A DNA stretch of 12,539 bases. Source: a bacterium. Lineage in GTDB: Bacteria > Fidelibacterota > Marinisomatia > Marinisomatales > JAHJCW01. A program made the position numbers and the translations under genes. Position 1 is the stretch's first letter; each line of letters opens with the position of its first letter. A model generated the notes under the pieces. The model had not been told where the DNA came from. It ran no database searches and saw only the letters and a list, made by a program, of their open reading frames with translations. Positions 6,847 to 12,539 of the stretch are shown in pieces. Location of the stretch: contig JAUXHY010000012.1 in the NCBI GenBank assembly GCA_030621275.1, positions 1-12,539 on the forward strand, written 5' to 3'.

Positions 6847-7758
6847 ATGGATCTGACGCAATTTATTAAGTCCAAAGCACTAGAAGTAGGATTTCAAAGA
6901 GTTGGTATTAGTTCACCTACTGCGCCGCTTATTCACACTAATTATTTTGATAAGTGGCTTAGTTCCGGTAAAAATGGTACAATGAAATGGTTAGAAAACT
7001 TGAAGGAAGAACGGGAAAATATTATTGAATACTTTCCTAAAGTAAAATCAATCATATCTGTAGCAATGAATTATTATACTGACAATGAAAACCCACAAAT
7101 AAAATTTAGTAAGTATGCACAAGGGAAAGATTATCATATAATTGTTAAGCAAAAGTTGAATGAATTATTTAATTATATAAAAGAAGAATTGAATCAAGAT
7201 GTCAACGGAATTGTTTGTGTTGATTCATCTCCGATAACGGAGAAACAATGGGCACAAAACGGAGGCATAGGTTGGCAAGGTAAACATACTATTATAATCA
7301 ATGAAGATTATGGGAGCTGGATGTTTTTGGGCGAATTATTATTGGATATTACTCTAAAGTACGATGTGCCATTTACTAAAGATTTATGCGGTTCATGCAC
7401 AGCATGTATTGATGCATGTCCAACAAAAGCTCTTTCGGAATACCAATTAGATGCTACAAAGTGCATTTCATATTTAACGGTAGAGTATAAGGGTGAATTT
7501 AATATTGCTCAAAAGAGTAAACTAAATAATTGGATTTATGGCTGTGATATATGTCAGCAGGTTTGCCCTTGGAATAAAAAGAAACAAAAATATACAGATG
7601 AGGATTCATTTAAACCGATACAGGAGATTGGAAAATATTCATATGAGGATTGGTTAAATATCGATGAGAATTCGTTTAGAAATATATTTAAGGATTCTCC
7701 GATTAGACGAATAAAATATGATCGCTTTAGGCGAAATGTTTCTGTATCAAACCAATAA
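6847..7758 (+). CDS. queG: Epoxyqueuosine reductase QueG
   Basis: A 303-residue protein that reduces epoxyqueuosine to queuosine in tRNA, using cobalamin and two [4Fe-4S] clusters. The N-terminal cobalamin-binding part contains DYHIIV at 95-100 and VDSSPITEK at 125-133, with Asp126 in the position of the proposed proton donor. It is followed by GGIGWQGKHT at 139-148. The ferredoxin part carries Cys181, Cys184, Cys187 and Cys191 (CGSCTACIDACP), Cys206, and Cys233, Cys236 and Cys240 (GCDICQQVCPW), enough for both clusters. It ends shortly after the SPIRR block and RNVSVSN, so it lacks the C-terminal HEAT-like extension of longer homologues; this length is common for the family. There is no clear ribosome site before the ATG. 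The gene follows the Nudix gene by eight bases and no other queuosine gene is in view. Confidence 0.95.
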   Translation: MDLTQFIKSKALEVGFQRVGISSPTAPLIHTNYFDKWLSSGKNGTMKWLENLKEERENIIEYFPKVKSIISVAMNYYTDNENPQIKFSKYAQGKDYHIIVKQKLNELFNYIKEELNQDVNGIVCVDSSPITEKQWAQNGGIGWQGKHTIIINEDYGSWMFLGELLLDITLKYDVPFTKDLCGSCTACIDACPTKALSEYQLDATKCISYLTVEYKGEFNIAQKSKLNNWIYGCDICQQVCPWNKKKQKYTDEDSFKPIQEIGKYSYEDWLNIDENSFRNIFKDSPIRRIKYDRFRRNVSVSNQ

Positions 7759-7820
7759 GTCATGGTATTGATTGAGATTGATTAATGCCGTAATTTGTAC
7801 AATAATTAATAATCTATTAT

Positions 7821-7826
7821 AGGAGG
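7821..7826 (+). promoter_or_regulatory. Strong Shine-Dalgarno site setting the elbB start
   Basis: AGGAGG sits five bases before the ATG at 7832. A GTG at 7826-7828 is in the same frame but overlaps the Shine-Dalgarno sequence itself, so it cannot be the initiator. The start is therefore the ATG, which removes two residues from the longest open frame and gives the family's usual N-terminus (PKVGVVLSGCG). Confidence 0.9.
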
Positions 7827-7831
7827 TGTTT

Positions 7832-8497
7832 ATGCCTAAAGTAGGTGTTGTTTTATCAGGATGTGGTGTATATGATGGCGCTGAAATTCATGAATCCGTA
7901 ATTACGATGTTAGCCATAGATCGAGCCGGAGCTGAAAAAATTATAATGGCTCCTGACATGGATCAATTTCATGTAATAAATCATTTAAATGGTGAGGAAA
8001 TGGATGGTGATGGAAGAAATGTATTGGTAGAATCAGCTCGTATAGCCCGAGGAGAGATAAAAAGCATTTCAGAAGTCAATGCAAATGAATTAGATGCATT
8101 GGTTTTTCCGGGTGGTTTTGGAGTTGCTAAAAATTTAAGTGATTATGCTATGGCAGGGGCTAACTGTACAGTTAATCAGGAAGTAACACGATTAACGCGA
8201 GAAGTTCATAAAGCCGGAAAACCGATTGGCGTTATGTGCATTGCACCAACTATGATGGCAAAGATTTTAAATATCGATAGTTTATCAGCAGATTTAACGA
8301 TTGGCAGTGATGAAAAGACAGCAAACGATATTATAAGTATGGGATCTAATCACGTTGCATGTCCTGCCCAAGGAGTAATTGTAGACAAAGAAAAGAAAAT
8401 TGTATCTACACCTGCCTATATGGAAGCAAAAAACATGGCAGAAGTTGCCGAGGGAATTGAAAAATTAGTATCAGAAGTGTTAAATATGATAAAATAA
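7832..8497 (+). CDS. elbB: ElbB, DJ-1/PfpI-superfamily glyoxalase-like protein
   Basis: A 221-residue cytoplasmic protein that matches Escherichia coli ElbB along its whole length as I remember it. The shared blocks are VVLSGCGVYDGAEIHE at 6-21, INHLNGE at 49-55, RNVLVESARIARGEI at 62-76, ELDALVFPGGFGVAKNLS at 86-103, MCIAP at 135-139 and STPAYM at 192-197. Cys136 in the MCIAP turn is the expected nucleophile of the DJ-1/PfpI fold, and Glu18 is a candidate partner. E. coli ElbB has weak glyoxalase activity and is named for a loose link to isoprenoid biosynthesis; the physiological role is unsettled. The gene has the best ribosome site in the window, sits 73 bases after queG and ends just before an intrinsic terminator. 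It may have its own promoter in that gap, although I could not identify one. Confidence 0.95.
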   Translation: MPKVGVVLSGCGVYDGAEIHESVITMLAIDRAGAEKIIMAPDMDQFHVINHLNGEEMDGDGRNVLVESARIARGEIKSISEVNANELDALVFPGGFGVAKNLSDYAMAGANCTVNQEVTRLTREVHKAGKPIGVMCIAPTMMAKILNIDSLSADLTIGSDEKTANDIISMGSNHVACPAQGVIVDKEKKIVSTPAYMEAKNMAEVAEGIEKLVSEVLNMIK

Positions 8498-8521
8498 ATT
8501 AAATCAAAGAAAATAAAAAAA

Positions 8522-8542
8522 CACCCATTTGGGTGCTTTTTT
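8522..8542 (+). terminator. Intrinsic terminator shared by convergent genes
   Basis: The stem CACCC (8522-8526) pairs with GGGTG (8531-8535) around an ATTT loop. A C and six T follow (8537-8542), and seven A precede it (8515-8521). The A run gives a T tract on the other strand, so the element can end transcription from elbB (+) and from the sigma-factor operon (-), which converge here with 62 bases between their stops. Confidence 0.85.
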
Positions 8543-8559
8543 ATTACACGTAATATGTT

Positions 8560-9438
8560 TTATTCTTCAATAACAATATCTACCGAGCCTATTCCAACAT
8601 TGACATCCATTGTAATTGTTGGATAACTACTTTCCCAATTAGGGCTGACCCATAATTTATTTTTCTTTTGTTTCAGTCCATAAATATCAACTGATGACAA
8701 AAAAGAAGAATCAACATATATTTCAATATTAGCCTTTTTAGGTAGTATCATGTCCAATGAACCTAACCCAACATCTACATTTATGTCGGTATCATAAATT
8801 CTGTCACCACTGAAATCGATATCTGCTGAACCTAAACCGATATTAATATCTACCTTTTTTGCTGCAAGATTGCCTAAACCGAAAACATCTAAATCTCCTA
8901 ACCCATTCTCAATACTTACTGATTCACAAACAACATTATTCCTTTTATTAATTTCAAGTTCAACATCACTTAATCCACAATTGATATTTAATTTTGTAAT
9001 TGAAATATTTGTCAAATCTATTTCAGCATCGCCCACGCCAAAATCCAAGAATAGGTCCGTTTTGATTTGAGGAGGAAAATAGAATTCCATTTCATTTTCA
9101 AAATGTTTTAACTTATAACCACATGGATTTTTGTCTTTATCCTTTTCAGTTTTGATGGTCAATACTCCACTAGACGAAACAGATTCTATATTTATTTTTG
9201 GAGTGATTCTACGGCTATCGTATGTTATTGAACCTTCGATTATATTTTTTGCATCACTCGATCCAATTGTTAGTTCACCTAAGCCGTAAGATATTGACAC
9301 ATCTAAATCTTTATATTGACGTGTATTGAAACTATAAGAATCAACTACTTCATACTCATTACAATCGTCACTTTGGGAAAAGATAAATGAACTTGTGATA
9401 AGTATAATACTTAATAAAAATATAATTGTTTTTTTCAT
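8560..9438 (-). CDS. Exported beta-ladder protein, DUF4097-like, with seven glycine motifs
   Basis: A 292-residue protein with a signal peptide (1-21, SQ at the cleavage point, Gln22 at +1). The mature part is predicted beta structure with seven copies of a G-hydrophobic-G/S-acidic/Ser motif: YGLGELTI 51-58, FGVGDAEI 133-140, CGLSDVEL 154-161, NGLGDLDV 178-185, IGLGSADI 200-207, VGLGSLDM 223-230 and VGIGSVDI 281-288. The middle five are spaced 21-24 residues apart, which suits a right-handed ladder or 'toastrack' fold as in DUF4097 and LiaF C-terminal domains. Cysteines at 26, 106, 154 and 171 could form disulfides. No enzymatic motif is seen; it is likely periplasmic or surface-exposed. Its ATG overlaps the preceding gene's TGA in ATGA, with a GAGG at 9446-9449. 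Co-transcription with a sigma factor suggests an envelope-stress output or sensor, but that is inference. Confidence 0.75.
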   Translation of the reverse strand: MKKTIIFLLSIILITSSFIFSQSDDCNEYEVVDSYSFNTRQYKDLDVSISYGLGELTIGSSDAKNIIEGSITYDSRRITPKINIESVSSSGVLTIKTEKDKDKNPCGYKLKHFENEMEFYFPPQIKTDLFLDFGVGDAEIDLTNISITKLNINCGLSDVELEINKRNNVVCESVSIENGLGDLDVFGLGNLAAKKVDINIGLGSADIDFSGDRIYDTDINVDVGLGSLDMILPKKANIEIYVDSSFLSSVDIYGLKQKKNKLWVSPNWESSYPTITMDVNVGIGSVDIVIEE

Positions 9439-10427
9439 TGTGTAACCTCATTGTTTTCAATTGAGACTGGTTTCTGTAAATCTATAAGTAATTCTCGCGC
9501 TTTAACTCGAACTTTTGAGTTATCATCCATTTTGCTTACTACTTCGAGTAATGGTATTAAATCAATTGATTTGTTTTTTTCTAAAATATTTAATGATTCT
9601 AGACGCATTTCAAAATTATGATCATCCAACAGAATGCGTTTACAAGCGTTAATTAAATCGGGAGAAGATTGATATCGAGATAATGTTTCCATGGACTGCA
9701 GTTTCACACTTTGGTCTGTTTCAGATAAAATAGATGATATTAAGACCATTCGTGATTCACCATCTGGTGTTATTCTTCTGATTTGCTTGCCAGCCTGATA
9801 TCGATTGTCGATATCGTCGTCATTTAAAAGTAAATAGTACAATATTTGTCTAATGTTCTTATCATTAACATTTCCGGAAACATTAAATCTATTATCGGTA
9901 TGCGAAACCAATTTAATTGAAGATGGAGATAGTGTGGATTGGTCTATTTGTAAATCCGAAAGAACACCAGATTGAATCAATTTATTCATATCTACTTTTT
10001 CTTGACCGCTAATGTCAATTGGTTGATCTCCAATGGGTAAAAATAGTAAGCGACCTGCAATTAGTCCAATTATTACATATGTAGCAACTGCCCAAACAGG
10101 TTGTCTTGTTTTTGCAATAGATATAACTTCATTCTTAATCTTATCAAAAATGGTTGATAGTATCGAGCTGGTTGTCTCTTTACCGCTTAGAATTTGTATC
10201 TTACCACGGAGTAAATTTCTGCTACCTTGTAAAAATTCTTCAGAAGGACCTAATGTTGATATCTCTTTAGTTGTTTCTATAGAAGATTTTAGTTCATCTA
10301 CGTAATATCGTAATTCGGAATTAGTTTTTAGTCCCTGCTCAAGTTTCCTTTTTGATGTAATACTTAGTGCATTACAAATATATAAAGCAGCTTGCTTTTT
10401 TTGTTGCTCTGAAATATTGTTAGGCAT
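9435..10427 (-). CDS. Membrane-spanning putative anti-sigma factor with HEAT-repeat C-terminus
   Basis: A 330-residue protein with one predicted transmembrane segment at about 110-130 (VWAVATYVIIGLIAGRLLFL). Residues 1-70 are helical and read like a zinc-less anti-sigma domain: AALYICNALSITSKRKLEQGL, then SELRYYVDEL at 37-46, similar to RskA-type proteins. The HxxxCxxC zinc signature is absent; Cys18 is the only cysteine in this region. The outer part has a linker at 135-185 and then HEAT-like helical repeats at about 190-317, including ILYYLLLNDDDIDNRYQAG, LQSMETLSRYQSSPDLI, EMRLESLNILEKNKSIDLI and KVRVKARELLIDL. With the N-terminus inside, the repeats would lie in the periplasm, placed to sense a protein or ligand. 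The gene overlaps the sigma factor by eight bases, and an AGGA at 10436-10439 lies inside that gene. The anti-sigma role is inferred from order and topology. Confidence 0.7.
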   Translation of the reverse strand: MPNNISEQQKKQAALYICNALSITSKRKLEQGLKTNSELRYYVDELKSSIETTKEISTLGPSEEFLQGSRNLLRGKIQILSGKETTSSILSTIFDKIKNEVISIAKTRQPVWAVATYVIIGLIAGRLLFLPIGDQPIDISGQEKVDMNKLIQSGVLSDLQIDQSTLSPSSIKLVSHTDNRFNVSGNVNDKNIRQILYYLLLNDDDIDNRYQAGKQIRRITPDGESRMVLISSILSETDQSVKLQSMETLSRYQSSPDLINACKRILLDDHNFEMRLESLNILEKNKSIDLIPLLEVVSKMDDNSKVRVKARELLIDLQKPVSIENNEVTQ

Positions 10428-10977
10428 AGTGATATTCCTTTAAACTAACACGTAATTTTTCCATTGCGCGGAACAGATATTTTTTTACTGTTCCATCAGA
10501 TAAATCCAAAATATTGGCGATGTCTTTTATTTTTAATTGTTGTAAATGTTTTAAAATAAAAACTGTTCTTTGTTGATGAGATAGTGTTAATAATGATTGG
10601 TTGATAGCTATTATCAATTCTTCACGATTATCTTTATTGCTTTGTGGATCATAAACCCAATCCAAAAAATCGTGTCCGCTATCTTCCTTTGGTTCAACAA
10701 TTGTCATTTTGGAATGCTTTCTTTTATAATTATAGGCTGTATTTGCCGCAATACGATAAATCCAGGTATAAATATCACTCTCAAAACGAAATTTAGATAT
10801 ATTTTTGTATACCTTAACAAACGTCTCCTGATAGATATCTTCGGCGTCCTCTTTATTTTGTGCAATTTGTAATGTTAGTGTCATTATTCTTGTATCATAG
10901 ATTGAAACAATTTTGTGGAACGATTCAGTATCGCCAGTCTGTGCTTTAATTATTAAGTCTCTAGTTGTTTTATCCAC
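10420..10977 (-). CDS. ECF-type RNA polymerase sigma factor
   Basis: A 185-residue sigma-70 family protein with only regions 2 and 4. Region 2 spans about 9-85, with DAEDIYQETFVKVYKNISKF at 44-63 and the region 2.3/2.4 block SDIYTWIYRIAANTAYNYKR at 67-86. Region 4 spans about 128-180, with LSHQQRTVFILKH at 132-144, IKDIANILDLSDGTVKKYL as the helix-turn-helix and FRAMEKLR. The start is GTG; an in-frame TGA lies 12 bases upstream and no other initiator precedes region 2. No good ribosome site is visible, so translation may be weak. It heads the operon with the putative anti-sigma factor and the beta-ladder protein, lying downstream of the rpmA terminator. Many ECF factors activate their own operon, so a cognate promoter is expected within 10978-11072, but I could not identify one with confidence. 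Confidence 0.93.
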   Translation of the reverse strand: MDKTTRDLIIKAQTGDTESFHKIVSIYDTRIMTLTLQIAQNKEDAEDIYQETFVKVYKNISKFRFESDIYTWIYRIAANTAYNYKRKHSKMTIVEPKEDSGHDFLDWVYDPQSNKDNREELIIAINQSLLTLSHQQRTVFILKHLQQLKIKDIANILDLSDGTVKKYLFRAMEKLRVSLKEYHYA

Positions 10978-11072
10978 AAATCTGTTTCATTTCAGTATTT
11001 TTGACACTGATTGTTTAAAAATGGTTGTCATTGTTTATGTTTTAGGATTGAATCTAATTAAATAAATAACAT

Positions 11073-11103
11073 AAAAAAACCCTCATAAACTGAGGGTTTT
11101 TTT
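11073..11103 (-). terminator. Intrinsic terminator of the RNase-rplU-rpmA unit
   Basis: CCCTCA (11080-11085) pairs with TGAGGG (11091-11096) around a five-base loop. Seven A lie on one side (11073-11079) and seven T on the other (11097-11103), so the hairpin can extend to 13 base pairs. It begins 20 bases past the rpmA stop on the minus strand and separates the ribosomal-protein unit from the sigma operon. Confidence 0.9.
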
Positions 11104-11122
11104 ATCAATATTTTAATAGACG

Positions 11123-11374
11123 TTACGATATAACACTTACAATTTTCTTGTCGCGACTTTTCTTACCAAATTTAACAATCCCATCAGCAATAGCAAATAG
11201 TGAATCATCTGCAGCGCGTTTAACATTCTCACCGGGATGTACTTTTGTACCACGTTGCTTTAAAATAATTCCTCCCGATAGTATTGTCTGACCATCATAT
11301 ACTTTGACACCGAGCCGTTTAGCATTTGAATCACGACCATTCCGGGAACTACCTTGTCCTTTCTTATGTGCCAT
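11123..11374 (-). CDS. rpmA: Large ribosomal subunit protein bL27
   Basis: An 83-residue basic protein with the bL27 hallmarks: [21 protein letters not shown] at the N-terminus, [18 protein letters not shown] at 34-51 and [14 protein letters not shown] at 56-69. The N-terminal tail reaches the peptidyl transferase centre in the ribosome. It starts directly with MAHKKG, without the cleavable extension seen in Firmicutes. One oddity is GQGSS where GGGSS or GVGSS is commoner. Its ATG overlaps the rplU stop by one base (TAATG), and an AAGGA precedes it inside rplU, so the two are translated together. A strong terminator follows. Confidence 0.97.
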   Translation of the reverse strand: MAHKKGQGSSRNGRDSNAKRLGVKVYDGQTILSGGIILKQRGTKVHPGENVKRAADDSLFAIADGIVKFGKKSRDKKIVSVIS

Positions 11375-11754
11375 TATTTAGATTCCTTCTTTGTTGTTTT
11401 TGCCTCTGCAGTCTTTTTTGCAGGTGCTTTTTTTGTAGGTGTAGATATTTTAATACTATTCACCTTGATTGACGAAAAATCTTGTCTATGCCCATTTTTG
11501 CGTTGATATCCTTTTCTACGTTTTTTCTTATAGACAAGGATTTTTTTAAGACGTCCGTGCTCTAATATTTCTGCCGAAACTACAGCACCTTTTACAGCAG
11601 GTTTGCCAATTCTTATATTTTTCCCATCATCAGTCAGTAATACATTATCAAAGTTGACTTTGTCGCCAACTTCTGAAGATAGGCGAGCTACCTGAAGTTT
11701 ATCACCTTCAGCAACTTTGTATTGTTTTCCTGCTATATTTACGATTGCGTACAT
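11374..11754 (-). CDS. rplU: Large ribosomal subunit protein bL21 with a basic C-terminal tail
   Basis: A 126-residue protein. Residues 1-103 are standard bL21: [18 protein letters not shown], then a beta-barrel, [22 protein letters not shown] at about 70-91 as the rRNA-binding loop, and the closing strand IKVNSIKI. Residues about 104-126 form an extra Lys/Ala/Thr-rich tail beginning [14 protein letters not shown]. It is probably disordered and RNA-contacting; bL21 is normally near 103 residues. A good ribosome site (AGGAGA at 11759-11764) precedes the ATG. It lies 26 bases after the RNase gene, the RNase E/G-rplU-rpmA order found in many bacteria, and is coupled to rpmA. Confidence 0.97.
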   Translation of the reverse strand: MYAIVNIAGKQYKVAEGDKLQVARLSSEVGDKVNFDNVLLTDDGKNIRIGKPAVKGAVVSAEILEHGRLKKILVYKKKRRKGYQRKNGHRQDFSSIKVNSIKISTPTKKAPAKKTAEAKTTKKESK

Positions 11755-11780
11755 TTTCTCTCCTAAAAAAGCTTGCGAAT

Positions 11781-12539
11781 TTAAGTCTTGGAATTATCCT
11801 TTTCAAGTGCATTTGTAACATTTTTACCATCTGATAATGTAATAAACTCAAATTGATCTCTGTGTATCTCAGGATTAGCTTCAATCTTGATATGAACAAA
11901 ATTTTTCCACATCAATCCTCTAAGTGCTTTTTTCTTATGTACCCGAAGGAATTCTTCAATTTCAGGATGCAAAAGAAGCTTTAACCGCAAACTGCGACGC
12001 TTAGATTTGTAGCGTCTCAGCCAATGATCAATTCTTGTAATAAGGGTTTCTTTCGATATGATTTGTCCTGCCCCATGGCAAGTTGGACATTCTTCCGTCA
12101 TACTATCCAATAAACTTTGACGTATTCTTTGTCGGGTCATTTCTAATAACCCAAATTCTGATATCGGTGACACTGCAACTTTTGCACGATCCTTCTTTAA
12201 CTCATTACGTAATTCATTATAAACTTTCCGTTGATTATTTTGTTCACGCATATCAATAAAGTCAATAACAATTAATCCTGATAGGTCGCGCAATCTGAGT
12301 TGTCTTGCGATTTCTCTGGCTGCTTCCAAATTAATCTTAAGCGAATTTTGCTCGTGTAATTGTTTACCAATAAATCTTCCACTGTTAACATCAACAACTA
12401 CCATTGCCTCAGTCTTTTCAATAACAAGATACGCACCGCTTTTCAGTCTTGCAATAGGACTCATTAATTTTGAGATCTCAGCTTCAATGCCCATGCTCTC
12501 GAAAAGTGGAGATTTAATTTTATATAATTGAAGTCTTTC
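11781..12539 (-). CDS. rng: Ribonuclease E/G family protein, RNase G type (5' partial)
   Basis: The frame stays open to the window edge, giving 252 visible residues and no start; the Met at 12494 is internal. Fifteen residues upstream of it read ERLQLYKIKSPLFES, joining MGIEAEI as the family's usual PLF-x-x-x-GIE block. Counting from that Met, the DNase I-like catalytic subdomain has VVVDVNSGRFIG at 32-43 (Asp35, matching E. coli RNase E Asp303) and LSGLIVIDFIDM at 71-82 (Asp78, matching Asp346). Both are magnesium ligands. GLLEMTRQR lies at 115-123, and the zinc-link CPTCHGAG at 136-143 joins subunits. The C-terminus is short and lacks a long scaffold tail, so this is RNase G-like. It cuts single-stranded RNA with 5'-end dependence and acts in rRNA and mRNA processing. 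It lies 26 bases upstream of rplU. Confidence 0.95.
   Translation of the reverse strand, partial: ERLQLYKIKSPLFESMGIEAEISKLMSPIARLKSGAYLVIEKTEAMVVVDVNSGRFIGKQLHEQNSLKINLEAAREIARQLRLRDLSGLIVIDFIDMREQNNQRKVYNELRNELKKDRAKVAVSPISEFGLLEMTRQRIRQSLLDSMTEECPTCHGAGQIISKETLITRIDHWLRRYKSKRRSLRLKLLLHPEIEEFLRVHKKKALRGLMWKNFVHIKIEANPEIHRDQFEFITLSDGKNVTNALEKDNSKT

Noticed and set aside
7767..7803. Possible elbB promoter (TTGATT copies upstream of TACAAT) and the short direct repeat ATTGATTGAG/ATTGATTAAT.
   Set aside because: Spacing between the TTGATT copies and TACAAT is 14 or 24 bases, neither suitable, and such A/T-rich words are expected by chance here.
7826..7831. GTG at 7826 as the elbB start.
   Set aside because: It overlaps the AGGAGG ribosome site; the ATG at 7832 has correct spacing and matches the family N-terminus.
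9435..10427. Classification of the membrane protein as a standard zinc-binding (ZAS/zf-HC2) anti-sigma factor.
   Set aside because: Only one cysteine occurs in the N-terminal domain and the HxxxCxxC signature is missing, so a zinc-less type is the better description.
11001..11007. TTGACA-like hexamer on the + strand in the sigma-rpmA gap.
   Set aside because: Both neighbouring genes are on the minus strand and no + strand gene or -10 element follows before the terminator.
11708..11899. Minus-strand frame of 63 codons bridging the RNase and rplU genes.
   Set aside because: It overlaps two well-supported genes in another frame, and its sequence is a frame-shifted reading of them.
12447..12494. 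Met at 12494 as the start of the RNase gene.
   Set aside because: The frame stays open through 12539 and the upstream residues match the RNase E/G family, so the Met is internal and the gene is cut by the window edge.

Overview
The window is A+T-rich bacterial DNA with tightly packed genes and no rRNA, tRNA, CRISPR array or insertion sequence that I can see. PorV-like outer-membrane proteins, a beta-propeller protein with a FlgD-like/type IX secretion-style C-terminal sorting domain, and signal peptides followed by glutamine point to the FCB (Fibrobacteres-Chlorobi-Bacteroidetes) group. A candidate phylum such as Marinimicrobia (SAR406) or a relative is my best guess. That placement is inference; no phylogenetic marker was compared.

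Bases 1-5400 (+ strand) look like one transcription unit. It contains the tail of an unidentified gene, a lipoprotein of the glutaminyl-peptide cyclotransferase/M28 family, a secreted propeller protein with a C-terminal sorting domain, a PorV-type barrel, a second shorter PorV/PorQ-like barrel, and a lipoprotein of the endonuclease/exonuclease/phosphatase (EEP) fold. Neighbouring genes are 1-15 bases apart or overlap. The content is all cell envelope or secretion. The propeller/PorV/PorQ trio resembles parts of the type IX attachment complex.

Bases 5520-8497 (+ strand) hold a secreted TPR protein resembling the eukaryotic RMDN (FAM82) family, a Nudix hydrolase of the ADP-ribose pyrophosphatase type, the epoxyqueuosine reductase QueG, and ElbB, a DJ-1/PfpI-superfamily protein. 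The unit ends in an intrinsic terminator at about 8522-8542 that also faces the convergent operon.

Bases 10977 down to 8560 (- strand) form a compact three-gene operon: an ECF sigma factor (GTG start), a single-pass membrane protein with a zinc-less anti-sigma-like N-terminus and a periplasmic HEAT-repeat C-terminus, and an exported beta-ladder protein with seven glycine motifs. The arrangement suggests an envelope-stress signalling module whose sensor and output are not obvious from known systems. It is the best candidate in the window for something undescribed.

Bases 12539 down to 11123 (- strand) carry the housekeeping cluster RNase E/G (5' end outside the window), rplU and rpmA. It is closed by a strong terminator at 11073-11103. 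No gene-free stretch exceeds 300 bases; the longest, about 145 bases at 10978-11122, holds that terminator and presumably the sigma operon's promoter.
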